From Metapseudomonas resinovorans DSM 21078 (lineage in GTDB: Bacteria > Pseudomonadota > Gammaproteobacteria > Pseudomonadales > Pseudomonadaceae), in the NCBI RefSeq assembly GCF_000423545.1, contig NZ_AUIE01000022.1, positions 1 through 64,000 on the forward strand: a stretch of 64,000 bases of DNA, given 5' to 3'. Under the pieces are notes generated by a model. The model was not told the origin of the DNA. It was given only the letters and a program-made list of their open reading frames with translations, and made no database searches. How positions within the stretch are numbered: the stretch's first letter is position 1; the number at the start of each line of letters is the position of its first letter. A program made the position numbers and the translations under genes. This document shows positions 56,164-64,000 of the stretch, in pieces.

Positions 56164-56919
56164 CTACGCCTTGCCGGGTCGGTAGAGATGAGCGTGATCG
56201 GCCCGATAAAGGGAGGAATCGGCAAAGCCTTCGGCGGCCAGCACCTCGCCCACCAGGATCAGCGCCGTGCGGCGGAAATCCCGTGCCGTGACCTTGGGCA
56301 GGATGTCCCCCAGGGTGCCGGTGACCTGCTCCTGGTCCGGCCAGCTGGCGCGATGGATCACGGCAATGGGGCAGTCGGCGCCGTAGTGCGGCAGCAGTTC
56401 TTCGATTATTTTCGCCAGTTGGCTCACGCCCAGGTGAATGGCCATGGTCGCGCGGTGACGGGCCAGATCGCCTAGTTCTTCCCCTTCAGGCATGCGCGTC
56501 TTGCTGGCGTAACGGGTGAGGATCAGGGTCTGGGAAACCTCCGGCAGAGTCAGCTCGCAACCCAGCAGCGCGGCGCACGCGGCAGTCGCCGTTACCCCCG
56601 GCACCACTTCGAAGGGGATGTCCCGTTCGCGCAGGTGGCGAATCTGCTCGCCGATGGCGCCGTAGAGCGATGGATCACCCGAATGCACCCGCGCCACGTC
56701 CTGGCCCCTGGCATGGGCTTCGACCAGCAGCGTGACGATCTCATCCAGATGCAGTTCAGCGGTGTTTACCACCAACTCCGCGCGGTGCCCGGCCAGCACG
56801 GCCTCGGGCACCAGCGAACCGGCGTAGAGAATCACCGGACAGGCGCGGATCAGGCGCTGGCCCTTCACGGTAATGAGTTCTGGATCGCCGGGGCCGGCGC
56901 CGATGAAATAGACCGTCAT
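56164..56919 (-). CDS. cobM: Precorrin-4 C11-methyltransferase
   Basis: 251 residues of the tetrapyrrole methylase family: VYFIGAGPGDPELITVKGQR, RVHSGDPSLYGAIGEQIRHL, and EVVPGVTATAACAALLGCEL. The SAM-binding GAGPGDPELIT block and the CobM-type TLILTRYASKTRMPEGE segment support C11 methylation in aerobic cobalamin synthesis. Downstream of cobE in a B12-riboswitch operon. The 13-codon upstream extension is rejected. Confidence 0.93.
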   Translation of the reverse strand: MTVYFIGAGPGDPELITVKGQRLIRACPVILYAGSLVPEAVLAGHRAELVVNTAELHLDEIVTLLVEAHARGQDVARVHSGDPSLYGAIGEQIRHLRERDIPFEVVPGVTATAACAALLGCELTLPEVSQTLILTRYASKTRMPEGEELGDLARHRATMAIHLGVSQLAKIIEELLPHYGADCPIAVIHRASWPDQEQVTGTLGDILPKVTARDFRRTALILVGEVLAAEGFADSSLYRADHAHLYRPGKA

Positions 56920-56924
56920 GGCCG

Positions 56925-57326
56925 TCAAGCCTCGTGCAGGATGCAGGCCAGGGCGCAAGTAGCACCGGCGCTGCGACGTTTGTCGATGAGCAGGGCGGCG
57001 CGACCGCCGAACAGGACTTCGATCTGGACCAGGGCGGCGGCCTCCGCCACGCCCGCACTGCCGGCGACCTCCCGGACACGCTCGGAGGGCTGGCTCAGGC
57101 GCATGTCCTCCGCAACAAGGATATCCGCAGGCAGGAAATACAGCGGCAGCCGCAACCGCTCGGCCAGGGCGATCAGCCCCGGCTCCGCGGCCTTCGCCTC
57201 ACTGCTGGCCAGCGCGGCCAGATCATCGAGTGAAGCGCCGGCTTCGGCAAGGCACTGCATCAGCAGGCCTTGCAATTCGTCCGTCGGGCAGCCGCGTCGG
57301 CAGCCCAGCCCAGCGACCAGCTTCAA
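56925..57326 (-). CDS. cobE: Cobalamin biosynthesis protein CobE (CbiG C-terminal type)
   Basis: 133 residues: MKLVAGLGCRRGCPTDELQG and ALAERLRLPLYFLPADILVA are CobE/CbiG_C features. The precise biochemical role of CobE is not settled. Between cbtA and cobM, with a four-base overlap at its start. Confidence 0.9.
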   Translation of the reverse strand: MKLVAGLGCRRGCPTDELQGLLMQCLAEAGASLDDLAALASSEAKAAEPGLIALAERLRLPLYFLPADILVAEDMRLSQPSERVREVAGSAGVAEAAALVQIEVLFGGRAALLIDKRRSAGATCALACILHEA

Positions 57327-58033
57327 GCAGACGGCGACGCGTGACGCTGGTACAGCCAGGCCGCGGCCCAGCCCAGCACGGCCCAGAACGCCGCATTGGT
57401 GATCAGGGAAGCAGCGATGAACTCATGTTCCAGCGCTTCCGGCGCCAGGCTGGAGTGGGCTTCGGGCTGCGGCGCACCTACGACATGAGGGATCACCAGC
57501 AGTACGACGCCCAGCACGCGCAGAGCCCAATGGCGGCCGAAGGCAATGAGCGCCAGCCCCACGGCAGTGGAAGCGGCAGTGCCGACCCACCAGGTCTGAC
57601 GATGGGCCAGATCAGCGGCGGCGGTGCCCGGCAGTTCCGGCGGCAAGCCAAGGGACGGTGCCAGGGCGAACGTGGCGAAACCACTCAGGCCCCAGAGCAG
57701 GCCCTGCCAGGCACGGGTCGGGCCACGCAGGCTGAACAGTCCGGCAAGAATCAAGGCGAAACCTACTGCGACCACCAGGTTGCTGCCACCCGTGGAGAGG
57801 GTGCGCTGCCAACCATCTTCCGGCGCCCAGGCTTCGGCGCTGTGTTCGTGGGTATGGGCCACGGCAGCTCCACCATGCTCATGGTCGTGCTCAACCTGAG
57901 CGACAGGTTCGGCGTTTTCATAGGTTTCCGCCTGGAGAATCAGCGGGGTGACCCACAGGCTCTGCAACAGGGTCAGCACCAGGGCTGCGATCAGACCAGC
58001 GAAACCGGCGGTCTGGGCGATGCGCTTGATCAT
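57323..58033 (-). CDS. cbtA: Cobalt transporter subunit CbtA
   Basis: 236 residues with five or six membrane helices (GFAGLIAALVLTLLQSLWVT; VVAVGFALILAGLF; GWAAAWLYQRH). His clusters HDHEHGG and HTHEHS lie in the first loop, fitting metal handling. CbtAB are proposed B12-regulated cobalt importers. A TTG start at 58048 overlapping the cbtB stop is an alternative; the ATG at 58033 is used. Confidence 0.88.
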   Translation of the reverse strand: MIKRIAQTAGFAGLIAALVLTLLQSLWVTPLILQAETYENAEPVAQVEHDHEHGGAAVAHTHEHSAEAWAPEDGWQRTLSTGGSNLVVAVGFALILAGLFSLRGPTRAWQGLLWGLSGFATFALAPSLGLPPELPGTAAADLAHRQTWWVGTAASTAVGLALIAFGRHWALRVLGVVLLVIPHVVGAPQPEAHSSLAPEALEHEFIAASLITNAAFWAVLGWAAAWLYQRHASPSA

Positions 58034-58044
58034 CCGGGAATCAC

Positions 58045-58230
58045 TCAATGGCAGGGGAAGGCGGCACTGTGGCGAGTGTCGTGAGCGGCGTTGTGCACGG
58101 CCTCGATATGCGAGAAGCCGGCGAAATACACCAGGGACAGGCCGATCAGGCTGGCACCGATGGCCAGCAGCAGGCGTTGGGCCAGGGTCGAGGAAGAAGC
58201 GGCGGAATGGGACAAGGTGCGGCTGGACAT
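58045..58230 (-). CDS. cbtB: Cobalt transporter subunit CbtB
   Basis: 61 residues with one membrane helix (RLLLAIGASLIGLSLVYFAG) and a His-rich tail (FSHIEAVHNAAHDTRHS ... CH), typical of CbtB. First gene under the leftward cobalamin riboswitch. The longer frame into the riboswitch is rejected. Confidence 0.9.
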   Translation of the reverse strand: MSSRTLSHSAASSSTLAQRLLLAIGASLIGLSLVYFAGFSHIEAVHNAAHDTRHSAAFPCH

Positions 58231-58344
58231 GGAGATTCCCTCTGCGTTGCTAACGATACCGGCAGAGGAACGCGCGCGAGGGAAGCGGGCGCAGGAGCAC
58301 CCCGATTTCCGGCTTGCGCCCGCCCACCGCGGGTTGCCAAAAAG

Positions 58345-58535
58345 CTGATCAGGCCGGTCTCCGGGCTCACGACGCCAGCCTGTGGCTGGACGGGCATGCC
58401 TTCCCATGCCGTGTCGGCACAGTGGCGTACTTAACCCTACGATCGCTTACCGTTGCGGGGGCAGCGTCGGACTAGTCCGAAAATGGACGCACCGACTTCC
58501 CGTTTCACCTCGCGTACGGCGACGCAAGGCACCTG
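58345..58535 (-). ncRNA. Cobalamin riboswitch controlling cbtB-cbtA-cobE-cobM
   Basis: The minus strand holds GGGAAGTCGGTG, CGACGCTGCCCCCGCAACGG with TAAGC, CGCCACTG, GGGAAGGC and finally the B12 box GAGCCCGGAGACCGGCC. All conserved blocks are in order. It ends about 115 bases before cbtB. Confidence 0.93.
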
Positions 58536-58622
58536 AAAAAACCGTGCTAGGACATCACGAGTCCGACCAAGCGTCAACTGCCGTGATTGACCGTCGCCCA
58601 GGCGCTGCGTAGCCTTCGCCCT

Positions 58623-58787
58623 TTCGAGGTTCTCCGGCTGTACGCCGGAGCTAAGAGGGAACGTGGTCAAGGCCACGGCTGCCCCCGCAACTGTGAACGC
58701 CCCCAGGCCTTTCGAAACGCCACTGCGCAAGCGGGAAGGCGAAGGTGCCGCGCCAAGCGCAGGGTCGTGAGCCAGGAGACCTGCCTC
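58623..58787 (+). ncRNA. Cobalamin riboswitch controlling cobW-cobN
   Basis: The plus strand holds AGAGGGAACGTGGT, CACGGCTGCCCCCGCAACTG, CGCCACTGCGCAAGCGGGAA with GGCG, and the B12 box GAGCCAGGAGACCTGCCT. It lies 107 bases before the cobW start, back to back with the leftward riboswitch. Confidence 0.93.
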
Positions 58788-58894
58788 GACGACATTCCAG
58801 ACAACCGGGCGGGGTGATCCGGTGGCGAATCCGTTGCGCGGGGCGAGCCCCGCTGCGTTCGTCATGCCCGCCGACCGACCACGCAGAGGCGCGC

Positions 58895-59947
58895 ATGAAA
58901 ACCCTGGCCAAACTCCCCGTCACCATCGTCACCGGCTTCCTCGGCTCCGGTAAGACCACCCTCCTGCGCCACATGCTGGACAACGCTGAAGGCCGCCGTA
59001 TCGCGGTGATCGTCAACGAGTTCGGCGAGCTGGGCATCGACGGCGAGATCCTCAAGCAGTGCTCTATCGGCTGCACCGAAGAAGAGGCCGTTGGCCGCGT
59101 CTTCGAGCTGGCCAACGGCTGCCTGTGCTGCACCGTGCAGGAAGAGTTCTTCCCGGTCATGCGCGAATTGGTAGCGCGCCGTGGCGACCTTGACCAGATC
59201 CTCATCGAAACCTCCGGCCTCGCCCTGCCCAAGCCGCTGGTACAAGCCTTCCAGTGGCCGGAGATCCGCAATGCCTGCACCGTCGACGCCGTCATCACCG
59301 TGGTCGACAGCCCGGCCGTGGCCGCTGGCACCTTCGCCGCCCACCCCGAGCAGGTGGACGAGCAGCGCAAGCAGGACCCGAACCTCGACCATGAATCCCC
59401 CCTGCACGAACTGTTCGAAGACCAGTTGGCCAGCGCCGACCTGGTGATCCTCAACAAGGCCGACCTGCTCGACGCCGAGGCCCTGGCCGCCGTGCGCGCC
59501 GAGGTGGCCGAGGAACTGCCACCTGCGGTGAAGATCGTCGAAGCCAGCGCCGGCAAGCTGCCGCTCAGCGTGCTGCTGGGCCTGAACGCCGAGGCGGAAC
59601 TGCACATCGACAGCCGCCCCACCCACCATGACCACGAAGGTCATGAAGACCACGACCACGACGAGTTCGACTCCTTCCACGTCGACCTGCCGGAAGTGGA
59701 AGAAGCCGCCCTGATCAAAGCCCTCGGCCAACTGGTGGAGCGCCACGACATCCTGCGCATCAAGGGCTTCGCCGCCATCCCCGGCAAACCCATGCGCCTG
59801 CTGATCCAGGGCGTCGGCAAGCGTTTCGACAAGCACTTCGACCGCAAGTGGCTGACCGACGAAACCCGCAGCACCCGCCTGGTGGTGATCGGTCAGGAAC
59901 TGGATCAGGCAGTGATTGCCAACGAGCTGCGCACGGCTCTCGTATGA
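58895..59947 (+). CDS. cobW: COG0523-family GTPase CobW
   Basis: 350 residues. P-loop VTIVTGFLGSGKTTLLRHML, metal-binding CxCC in ANGCLCCTVQ, G-motif NKADLLD, and a His-rich stretch THHDHEGHEDHDHDEF near 240-255. CobW is thought to supply cobalt to CobN in a GTP-dependent manner. Start at ATG 58895; the longer frame crosses the riboswitch. cobN follows 41 bases after its stop. Confidence 0.93.
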   Translation: MKTLAKLPVTIVTGFLGSGKTTLLRHMLDNAEGRRIAVIVNEFGELGIDGEILKQCSIGCTEEEAVGRVFELANGCLCCTVQEEFFPVMRELVARRGDLDQILIETSGLALPKPLVQAFQWPEIRNACTVDAVITVVDSPAVAAGTFAAHPEQVDEQRKQDPNLDHESPLHELFEDQLASADLVILNKADLLDAEALAAVRAEVAEELPPAVKIVEASAGKLPLSVLLGLNAEAELHIDSRPTHHDHEGHEDHDHDEFDSFHVDLPEVEEAALIKALGQLVERHDILRIKGFAAIPGKPMRLLIQGVGKRFDKHFDRKWLTDETRSTRLVVIGQELDQAVIANELRTALV

Positions 59948-59960
59948 AACGCATTCAAAT

Positions 59961-59983
59961 CCCCTCTCCCAGAGGGAGAGGGG
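59961..59983 (+). repeat. CCCTCTCCC hairpin that contains the cobN ribosome-binding site
   Basis: CCCCTCTCCC (59961-59970) pairs with GGGAGAGGGG (59974-59983) around a three-base loop. The GGGGAG that serves as cobN Shine-Dalgarno is in the 3' arm. It is the short form of the repeat at 6926-6959 and 63769-63868. Confidence 0.7.
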
Positions 59984-59988
59984 AGTAA

Positions 59989-62900
59989 ATGCACCTCCTG
60001 CGCACCCAACCCGGCGGCTTCGTCCCGGACGACGGCATCGCCCACCTGGCCCAGACACCCGCCGAACTGGTGATCCTCTGCAGCGGCGACTCGCACCTGG
60101 CGCTGCTGGCCGAGGCCGCCCGCGAATTGCCCGACGACTACCCGAGCCTGCGCCTGGCCAACCCCATGCAGTTGCAGAACCACGCCTCGGTGGACCTCTA
60201 CGTCGACGAGGTGCTGCAGCATGCCAAGGTCATCCTGATCTCCGTTCATGGCGGCGTGGGTTACTGGCGCTACGGCATCGAGCAACTGGTGGCCCTGGCC
60301 GAACGGGGAGCGAAGCTGATCCTGGTGCCGGGCGACGACCGTCCCGACCCGGAGCTGGCCAGCCTGTGCACGGTCCCCGCGGAAGACGCCGAGCGCCTCT
60401 GGCAGTACTTGCGCCAGGGCGGCCTCGACAACGCCCGGCAGTTGTTCAACTGCCTGGCCAACCGCTGGTTCGACCGTGATTGCCCCTGGAACGAGCCTCA
60501 GGCCCTGCCCCGTGTCGCCCTCTACCACCCGCGCTTACGCCCGGCGCGGCTGGAAGACTGGCAGGCCGACTGGCGCTCCGATCAGCCGGTCGCCGCGCTT
60601 CTTTTCTATCGCACCCACTTGCAGGCCGCGAACACGGCCTTTATCGACGCTTTCTGCGAGCGCCTCGCCGCCCAGGGGCTGAATCCCCTGCCCATCGCCG
60701 TCGCCAGCCTCAAGGAAGCGGAGTGCCTGGCGGCTGTGGAAAACTGGCTGGACGCCGCAGGTGCAGGGCTGATCATCAACACCACCGGCTTTGCCCAGTC
60801 GAACCCGGACGCCCCCAGCCTGCGCCCGTTCCGCCGCGACATTCCGGTGCTGCAGGCCATCTGTTCGCTGGACAACGAACCGCTCTGGCGTGACAACCCG
60901 CAGGGCCTGGGTCCGCGCGACCTGGCCATGCACATCGCGCTGCCGGAACTGGACGGCCGCATCATCACCCGCCCCATCAGCTTCAAGGGCCTGGCCTGGC
61001 GCAGCGAGCGCAGCCAGAGCGACGTGGTCTGCTACCTGCCGCAGCGGGAACGCATGGACTTCGTCGCCGAACTGGGACGACGCTGGTGCGCGCTTTCGCG
61101 CAAGGCCAATGCCGACAAGCGCGTGGCGCTGATCCTCGCCAACTACCCTACCCGCGACGGCCGTATCGGCAACGGCGTGGGCCTGGATACCCCGGCCGCC
61201 GCGCTGAACATCCTTCGCTCCCTGGAAGCCGAAGGCTATCCATTGGCCGGCCTGCCGGAGAGTGGCACCGCGCTTATCCACAGCCTGCTCGGCGGTGTCA
61301 GCAACGACCTGGACAGCCTCGATGCGCGCCCCTGCGCCCAGAGCCTGGCCCTTTCCGACTACCTCGCCTGCTTCGCCCGCCTGCCAGAGGCCAACCAGCG
61401 CGCGGTCATCGAGCGCTGGGGGGAGCCGCAGCAGGACCCGATGTTCCGCAGCGGCCGCATGATGGTGGCCGGCCTGCGCTTCGGCCTCGTTTTCGTCGGC
61501 ATCCAGCCGGCGCGCGGTTACCAGCTCGACCCAGCGGCCATCTACCACGATGCCGACCTGGTGCCGCCCCACGGCTACCTCGCTTTCTACTTCTGGTTGC
61601 GCGACGTGTTCGCCGCCGATGCGCTGATCCACGTCGGCAAGCACGGCAACCTGGAATGGCTGCCGGGCAAGGGCGTCGGCCTGTCCGCCGAATGCTGGCC
61701 GGACGCGGCGATGGGTCCGCTGCCGAACATCTACCCGTTCATCGTCAACGACCCCGGCGAAGGCGCGCAGGCCAAGCGCCGCGCCCAGGCGGTGATCATC
61801 GATCACCTGATGCCACCGCTGACCCGCGCCGAGAATTACGGCCCGCTGCGCGACCTCGAGCGCCTGGCCGACGAGTACTACGACGCCTCCTTGCTCGACC
61901 CGCGCCGCGCCGTGCAGCTGCGCGGAGAAATCCTCGAACTGGTGAAGGCAACGGCCCTGGATCGCGAACTGAACCTGGTCATCAGCGACGACCCGGAGAG
62001 CTGGTTGCCGCAGCTGGACGCCTACCTCTGCGACCTCAAGGAATCGCAGATCCGCGACGGCCTCCACGTGTTTGGCGAATCTCCCGCAGGACGCTTGCGC
62101 GACGACACGCTGCTGTCCCTGGTGCGCATCCCTCGTGGCGACGGCAAGGGCGCCAACGCCAGCCTGCTGCGCGCCCTGGCCAACGACCTGCAACTGGGCC
62201 GCGACCCGCTCGACCTCAATTGGGCCGAACCCTGGGAAGGCCCTCGCCCGGCATGGCTGGACGCAGTCAGCAATGAGCCCTGGCGCAGCAATGGCGACAC
62301 ACGCGAACGTCTGGAGCTGCTGGCCCTGGGCCTGATCCAGACCACTGACTTCGGCTCCATTGGCCCGGCCAGCGATGCGGTTATCCACAACCTGCGCGCC
62401 GTCATCGCCCCCACCCTGGACGCCTGTGGCGATGCCGAGATCGGCGGCGTCCTGGCGGCGCTGGAAGGTCGCTTCGTCCCGCCCGGCCCCAGTGGCGCCC
62501 CCAGTCGCGGACGTCTCGACGTGCTACCCACTGGGCGCAATTTCTTCACCGTCGATGTGCGCAACCTGCCCACGCCCACGGCCTGGCGACTGGGTTTCCA
62601 GTCCGCCAGCCTGCTGCTGGAACGCCACCTGCAGGACCACGGCGACCACCTGCGCCAGCTCGGCATTTCCGTCTGGGGCACCGCCACCATGCGCACCGGG
62701 GGTGATGACATCGCCCAGGCGCTGGCATTGATGGGCGTACGCCCGGTGTGGCAGGCCGGCAGCCAGCGGGTCGAAGACTTCGAGATCCTGCCGCTATCCC
62801 TGCTCGACCGCCCTCGGGTGGACGTGACCTTGCGCGTGTCGGGCTTCTTCCGCGATGCCTTCGCCAACCTCATCCGCCTGTTCGACGCGGCCGTGCAGGC

Positions 62901-63723
62901 CGTGGCCGAACTGGATGAGCCGGAGGATATGAACCCGTTGGCGGCGCGGGTGAAAACGGAAAGCGAACGCCTCACCGACGAGGGCCTGCCCGCCGAGGAT
63001 GCGCGCCTACAAGCCGGTTGGCGCGTGTTCGGTGCCCAACCCGGCGCCTATGGCGCAGGGGTGCAGGGCGCTATCGAGGAACGCCAGTGGCAGGACCGCG
63101 CCGAGCTGGCCGAGGTCTACCTCAACTGGGGCGGCTACGCCTACGGCGCCCAGGATGCCGGCACCCCGGCGCGGGAGCGCTTCGCCCAGCGGCTGCGGCG
63201 GCTGCAAGCCGTGCTGCAGAACCAGGACAACCGCGAGCACGACATCCTCGACTCCAACGATTACTACCAGTTCCAGGGCGGCATGCTCGCCGCCGCTGAA
63301 ACCCTGCGTGGCGAGAAAGTGGCCAGCTACCACGGCGACCATAGCCAGCCGGACCTGCCGCGTATCCGCTCGCTGAAAGAAGAACTGGCTCGCGTGGTCC
63401 GCTCCCGTGCCGCCAACCCGAAGTGGATCGCCGGCATGAAGCGCCACGGCTACAAGGGCGCCTTCGAACTGGCGGCGACGGTGGATTACCTCTTCGCCTT
63501 CGACGCCACCAGCGAACTGATCGACGACCACCAGTACCAACTGCTGGCCGACGCCTACCTGCTGGACGCGGACACCCGCGAATTCATTCGCCAGCACAAC
63601 CCCGAAGCCCTGCGCGACATCGCCGAGCGGCTGGTGGAAGCGCAGCAGCGCGGGCTCTGGGAGAACCCGGGGGAATACCGCGAGGCAATCGAGAACCTGC
63701 TGCTGGATAGCGAGGAGCAGTGA
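59989..63723 (+). CDS. cobN: Cobaltochelatase subunit CobN
   Basis: 1244 residues, the H-subunit-like magnesium/cobalt chelatase: YLPQRERMDFVAELGRRWCA, LIHVGKHGNLEWLPGKGVGL (metal/porphyrin region), and NRDNREHDI-like ILDSNDYYQFQGGMLAAAET near the C-terminus. It inserts cobalt into hydrogenobyrinate a,c-diamide with the CobST partner. Length is normal. Translation starts in the 3' arm of a repeat hairpin. Confidence 0.95.
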   Translation: MHLLRTQPGGFVPDDGIAHLAQTPAELVILCSGDSHLALLAEAARELPDDYPSLRLANPMQLQNHASVDLYVDEVLQHAKVILISVHGGVGYWRYGIEQLVALAERGAKLILVPGDDRPDPELASLCTVPAEDAERLWQYLRQGGLDNARQLFNCLANRWFDRDCPWNEPQALPRVALYHPRLRPARLEDWQADWRSDQPVAALLFYRTHLQAANTAFIDAFCERLAAQGLNPLPIAVASLKEAECLAAVENWLDAAGAGLIINTTGFAQSNPDAPSLRPFRRDIPVLQAICSLDNEPLWRDNPQGLGPRDLAMHIALPELDGRIITRPISFKGLAWRSERSQSDVVCYLPQRERMDFVAELGRRWCALSRKANADKRVALILANYPTRDGRIGNGVGLDTPAAALNILRSLEAEGYPLAGLPESGTALIHSLLGGVSNDLDSLDARPCAQSLALSDYLACFARLPEANQRAVIERWGEPQQDPMFRSGRMMVAGLRFGLVFVGIQPARGYQLDPAAIYHDADLVPPHGYLAFYFWLRDVFAADALIHVGKHGNLEWLPGKGVGLSAECWPDAAMGPLPNIYPFIVNDPGEGAQAKRRAQAVIIDHLMPPLTRAENYGPLRDLERLADEYYDASLLDPRRAVQLRGEILELVKATALDRELNLVISDDPESWLPQLDAYLCDLKESQIRDGLHVFGESPAGRLRDDTLLSLVRIPRGDGKGANASLLRALANDLQLGRDPLDLNWAEPWEGPRPAWLDAVSNEPWRSNGDTRERLELLALGLIQTTDFGSIGPASDAVIHNLRAVIAPTLDACGDAEIGGVLAALEGRFVPPGPSGAPSRGRLDVLPTGRNFFTVDVRNLPTPTAWRLGFQSASLLLERHLQDHGDHLRQLGISVWGTATMRTGGDDIAQALALMGVRPVWQAGSQRVEDFEILPLSLLDRPRVDVTLRVSGFFRDAFANLIRLFDAAVQAVAELDEPEDMNPLAARVKTESERLTDEGLPAEDARLQAGWRVFGAQPGAYGAGVQGAIEERQWQDRAELAEVYLNWGGYAYGAQDAGTPARERFAQRLRRLQAVLQNQDNREHDILDSNDYYQFQGGMLAAAETLRGEKVASYHGDHSQPDLPRIRSLKEELARVVRSRAANPKWIAGMKRHGYKGAFELAATVDYLFAFDATSELIDDHQYQLLADAYLLDADTREFIRQHNPEALRDIAERLVEAQQRGLWENPGEYREAIENLLLDSEEQ

Positions 63724-63768
63724 GAGAAGCAGGGAGGATTCCCTGAGAGTCCGAGCCGGTGGCCAATG

Positions 63769-63868
63769 CCCTCACCCCAACCCTCTCCCGGAGGGAGAGG
63801 GAGCAGTCGGCGCCAGTCAGGCTCGTGAGTCCCCCCTCTCCTGTTGGGAGAGGGGCCGGGGGTGAGGG
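63769..63868. repeat. Long CCCTCACCCC/CCCTCTCCC palindromic repeat
   Basis: CCCTCACCCCAACCCTCTCC near the start and GGAGAGGGGCCGGGGGTGAG at the end are inverted, with an internal CCCGGAGGG hairpin. Same repeat family as 6926-6959 and 59961-59983. It lies between cobN and the DAHP synthase gene. Confidence 0.8.
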
Positions 63869-63897
63869 AAGCTCTGGTCCACTCAGAGTCCGGAAGC

Positions 63898-64000
63898 TCA
63901 CCCGCGCAAACGCACTGCTGCCTCCCGCAGGATCGCCTCCGTCCCTGCCCAGCCCAGGCAGCCGTCGGTGATTGAAACCCCGTAGCGCAAATCGCAGGAC
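63898..64000 (-). CDS. DAHP synthase (class I), C-terminal end
   Basis: The last 33 or so codons on the minus strand read SCDLRYGVSITDGCLGWAGT and EAILREAAVRLRG before a TGA. The YG.SITD.C.GW..T...L motif is the C-terminus of AroF/AroG/AroH-type 3-deoxy-D-arabino-heptulosonate-7-phosphate synthases. The gene continues beyond the window. A DAHP synthase gene next to cobN is also seen in PAO1 (PA2943-PA2944). Confidence 0.88.
   Translation of the reverse strand, partial: SCDLRYGVSITDGCLGWAGTEAILREAAVRLRG

Noticed and set aside
60535-62388. 617-codon minus-strand ORF opposite cobN
   Set aside because: Long antisense frame caused by high GC; cobN has full-length family similarity.

Overview
The window is a GC-rich Pseudomonas chromosome segment of the P. 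aeruginosa lineage. The order xseB-ispA ... dxs-btuF-like-ribA-pgpA-thiL-nusB-ribH-ribB-ribE-ribD-nrdR ... zrgA-like ABC operon-oprG matches the PAO1 stretch PA4042-PA4069 as I remember it. The right end (cobM-cobE-cbtA-cbtB / cobW-cobN-aroG/F type) matches the PAO1 PA2943-PA2948 neighbourhood. No rRNA, tRNA or CRISPR array was recognised.

Layout. (1) 1-475: 5' part of an IS5-family element. (2) 510-5324: a markedly AT-rich, foreign-looking cassette. A LuxR-type quorum-sensing regulator, split by a frameshift in a G7 tract, is divergent from a likely operon. That operon has a 23-codon peptide gene with a strong ribosome-binding site, a hairpin, a SagB-type flavin dehydrogenase, an AurF-like diiron oxygenase, a Bcr/CflA-type MFS exporter and a GNAT acetyltransferase. 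It reads like an undescribed peptide-based natural-product (RiPP-like) pathway with export and self-protection, and is the most novel part of the window. (3) 5333-7915: housekeeping-type genes and an SphA-family outer-membrane protein. (4) 7990-14688: multicomponent phenol hydroxylase dmpKLMNOP, with a perfect sigma-54 promoter and inverted-repeat upstream sites, divergent from a DmpR-type activator. No ring-cleavage genes accompany it. (5) 14780-17542: a lipoprotein, a TSUP permease, xseB and ispA.

(6) 17656-30117: hydroxyproline catabolism. It comprises 4-hydroxyproline 2-epimerase, a three-subunit D-hydroxyproline dehydrogenase, a PAS-AraC regulator, an amino-acid ABC transporter, a second proline-racemase-family enzyme (Ser/Cys type), a DHDPS-family deaminase, an alpha-ketoglutarate-semialdehyde dehydrogenase, and a reductase of the malate/L-lactate dehydrogenase-2 family. 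Trans-4-hydroxy-L-proline would go to alpha-ketoglutarate, and trans-3-hydroxy-L-proline to proline. Two of the transcription units share a 42-bp upstream element. (7) 30219-35554: PAP2 phosphatase, a single-chain acyl-CoA carboxylase and an epoxide-hydrolase-like protein. Regions 6 and 7 separate ispA from dxs, which are adjacent in PAO1.

(8) 35657-49671: dxs and the riboflavin/thiamin/NusB region under an FMN riboswitch, then nrdR, a YbaY-like lipoprotein, a methyltransferase and a YbbN-type thioredoxin. (9) 49791-56051: a probable Zur-controlled zinc-related ABC operon, oprG with an ANR-like box, and two nucleotide-sugar epimerase-like genes. (10) 56164-64000: cobalamin genes under two back-to-back cobalamin riboswitches, ending in the 3' end of a DAHP synthase gene. 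REP-like and CCCTCTCCC-type palindromic repeats occur between genes throughout the GC-rich part.
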